From Aquimarina agarivorans (GTDB taxonomy: Bacteria > Bacteroidota > Bacteroidia > Flavobacteriales > Flavobacteriaceae), in assembly GCF_000218485.1 (NCBI RefSeq), contig NZ_AFPB01000156.1:1-64000 (forward strand): 64,000 nt of DNA. The letters are read 5' to 3'. Of this stretch, positions 62,979-64,000 are shown piece by piece. A model generated the notes under the pieces. The model did not search any database, was not told the DNA's origin, and was given only the letters and a program-made list of their open reading frames with translations. How positions within the stretch are numbered: the stretch's first letter is position 1; each line of letters starts with the position of its first letter. The position numbers and the translations under genes are program-made.

Positions 62979-64000
62979 ATGGCTCAGCCTAAAAAAGTAG
63001 CATTTTATACCTTAGGATGTAAGTTGAATTTTTCAGAAACGTCAACTATTGCGCGTAATATTTCAAACGAAGGATTTGAACGCGTGGATTTTTCGGATGC
63101 AGCTGATTTGTATGTGATCAATACATGCTCGGTAACTGAAAATGCGGATAAGCGTTTTAAAACAATTGTAAAACAGGCATTAAAAGCTAATGAAAATGCT
63201 TTTGTGGCTGCGGTTGGGTGCTATGCTCAATTAAAACCAGAAGAATTGGCAGCAGTTGATGGAGTGGATTTGGTGCTTGGTGCTACGGAAAAATTCAATA
63301 TTGTAAATTATATTGATGATTTGACAAAAAATGATGAGGGAACAGTACATTCATGTGAAATTGAAGCGGCTGATTTTTATGTAGGTTCCTATTCCATTGG
63401 CGATCGGACGCGAGCGTTTTTAAAGGTGCAAGATGGATGTGACTATAAATGTACCTATTGTACTATTCCGTTAGCACGTGGAATTTCGCGCAGTGATACG
63501 TTAAAAAATGTATTGAAAAATGCTGCTGAAATTAGCGCCAAAGGCATTAAAGAGATTGTATTAACGGGAGTGAATATTGGAGATTATGGTAAAGGAGAAT
63601 TTGGTAATAAAAAGCATGAACATACTTTTTTTGAATTAGTGAAAGCGTTGGATGCGGTTAATGGTATTGAACGTTTGCGCATATCATCCATTGAGCCAAA
63701 TTTATTAAAAAACGAAACTATTGATTTTGTGGCAAGTTCAAATTGTTTTGTGCCGCATTTTCACATTCCATTACAATCAGGTTCGGATGAACTACTTAAG
63801 TTAATGAAGCGTCGCTATTTAAGTAATGTGTATGTTGATCGTGTTACTCAAATTAAAGCTGTAATGCCACACGCCTGCATTGGGGTGGATGTAATTGTGG
63901 GTTTCCCAGGAGAAACAGATGAGTTGTTTTTAGAAACATATAATTTTTTAAATGAATTGCCTATATCTTACTTGCATGTGTTTACATATTCCGAGCGCGA
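62979..64000 (+). CDS. mtaB: tRNA threonylcarbamoyladenosine methylthiotransferase MtaB, N-terminal part (runs off window)
   Basis: The first 340 residues are visible. The N-terminal UPF0004 domain has the three cluster cysteines: TLGCKLN (near 14), INTCSVTENADKRF (near 50) and VGCYAQLKPEE. The radical-SAM CxxxCxxC motif is DGCDYKCTYCTIPLARG near 153-160. TGVNIGDYGKG and HIPLQSGSDELLKLMKRRY follow, as in MiaB-like enzymes. The lineage specific to t6A is suggested by the sequence around LGCKLN. It adds a methylthio group to t6A37 in tRNA. The TRAM domain lies beyond the window end. No frame stops were found to 64000. Confidence 0.93.
   Translation, partial: MAQPKKVAFYTLGCKLNFSETSTIARNISNEGFERVDFSDAADLYVINTCSVTENADKRFKTIVKQALKANENAFVAAVGCYAQLKPEELAAVDGVDLVLGATEKFNIVNYIDDLTKNDEGTVHSCEIEAADFYVGSYSIGDRTRAFLKVQDGCDYKCTYCTIPLARGISRSDTLKNVLKNAAEISAKGIKEIVLTGVNIGDYGKGEFGNKKHEHTFFELVKALDAVNGIERLRISSIEPNLLKNETIDFVASSNCFVPHFHIPLQSGSDELLKLMKRRYLSNVYVDRVTQIKAVMPHACIGVDVIVGFPGETDELFLETYNFLNELPISYLHVFTYSER

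Overview
The window is chromosomal DNA of a marine-type Flavobacteriaceae (Bacteroidota). It is AT-rich by eye. Flavobacterial signs are promoters of the TTG-N19-TAnnTTTG type, a protein with a gliding-motility-associated (type IX) sorting domain, DUF4293 and DUF4199 proteins, a Rho factor with a long low-complexity N-terminal insert, SCSSDD-type lipoproteins and a kynurenine monooxygenase of the NAD pathway. Species cannot be told from this sequence.

Layout. 1-2800 is accessory DNA: the end of a TssD-like (type VI tube) gene, a 3'-truncated group II intron without its reverse transcriptase, a Fic-family protein and a decayed IS1182-type transposase. 2953-6429 is a two-gene sugar operon (SDR dehydrogenase and GH63-type glycosidase). 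6771-7187 holds tRNA-Leu, two identical tRNA-Lys genes and their promoter. 7254-26961 is mostly housekeeping: aroK, an ABC exporter, a phosphosugar mutase, GT2, DUF4199, a UDP-glucuronate-epimerase-like SDR, kynurenine monooxygenase, broken GNAT and GGCT genes, msrA, rho, DUF4293, DUF3820, a lipoprotein, a CDGSH protein, gyrA and an Omp85-like barrel. 27140-36291 has a duplicated-domain lipoprotein, a GlmU-like protein, a sigma factor / putative anti-sigma / envelope protein unit, and a large adhesin-like protein with calcium-binding type 3 repeats and a C-terminal sorting domain.

36635-55526 is a surface polysaccharide (probably O-antigen) locus in several blocks, interrupted by typA and kdsA. 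It encodes a Wzx-like flippase, a DegT-type sugar aminotransferase and an FdtA-type ketoisomerase (together suggesting a dTDP-3-amino-3,6-dideoxyhexose), several GT2 and GT4 glycosyltransferases, a multi-membrane-span glycosyltransferase, a GNAT/FemAB-like acyltransferase, methyltransferases (one intact, one decayed), two different Fe(II)/2-oxoglutarate oxygenases and a membrane protein pair. 55527-64000 returns to core genes: FtsE-like ATPase, a large TPR protein with an outer-membrane barrel partner, an oligopeptide-binding lipoprotein and the start of mtaB.

Most notable: five genes are broken by single-base frameshifts, four of them at A/T homopolymers and two of those right at the 5' end of cell-surface genes, which could mean phase variation, decay or sequencing error. 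Also notable are the oxygenase-containing glycan locus, a structured intergenic element at 36519-36610, and the intron fragment. I see no CRISPR array, prophage or rRNA operon.
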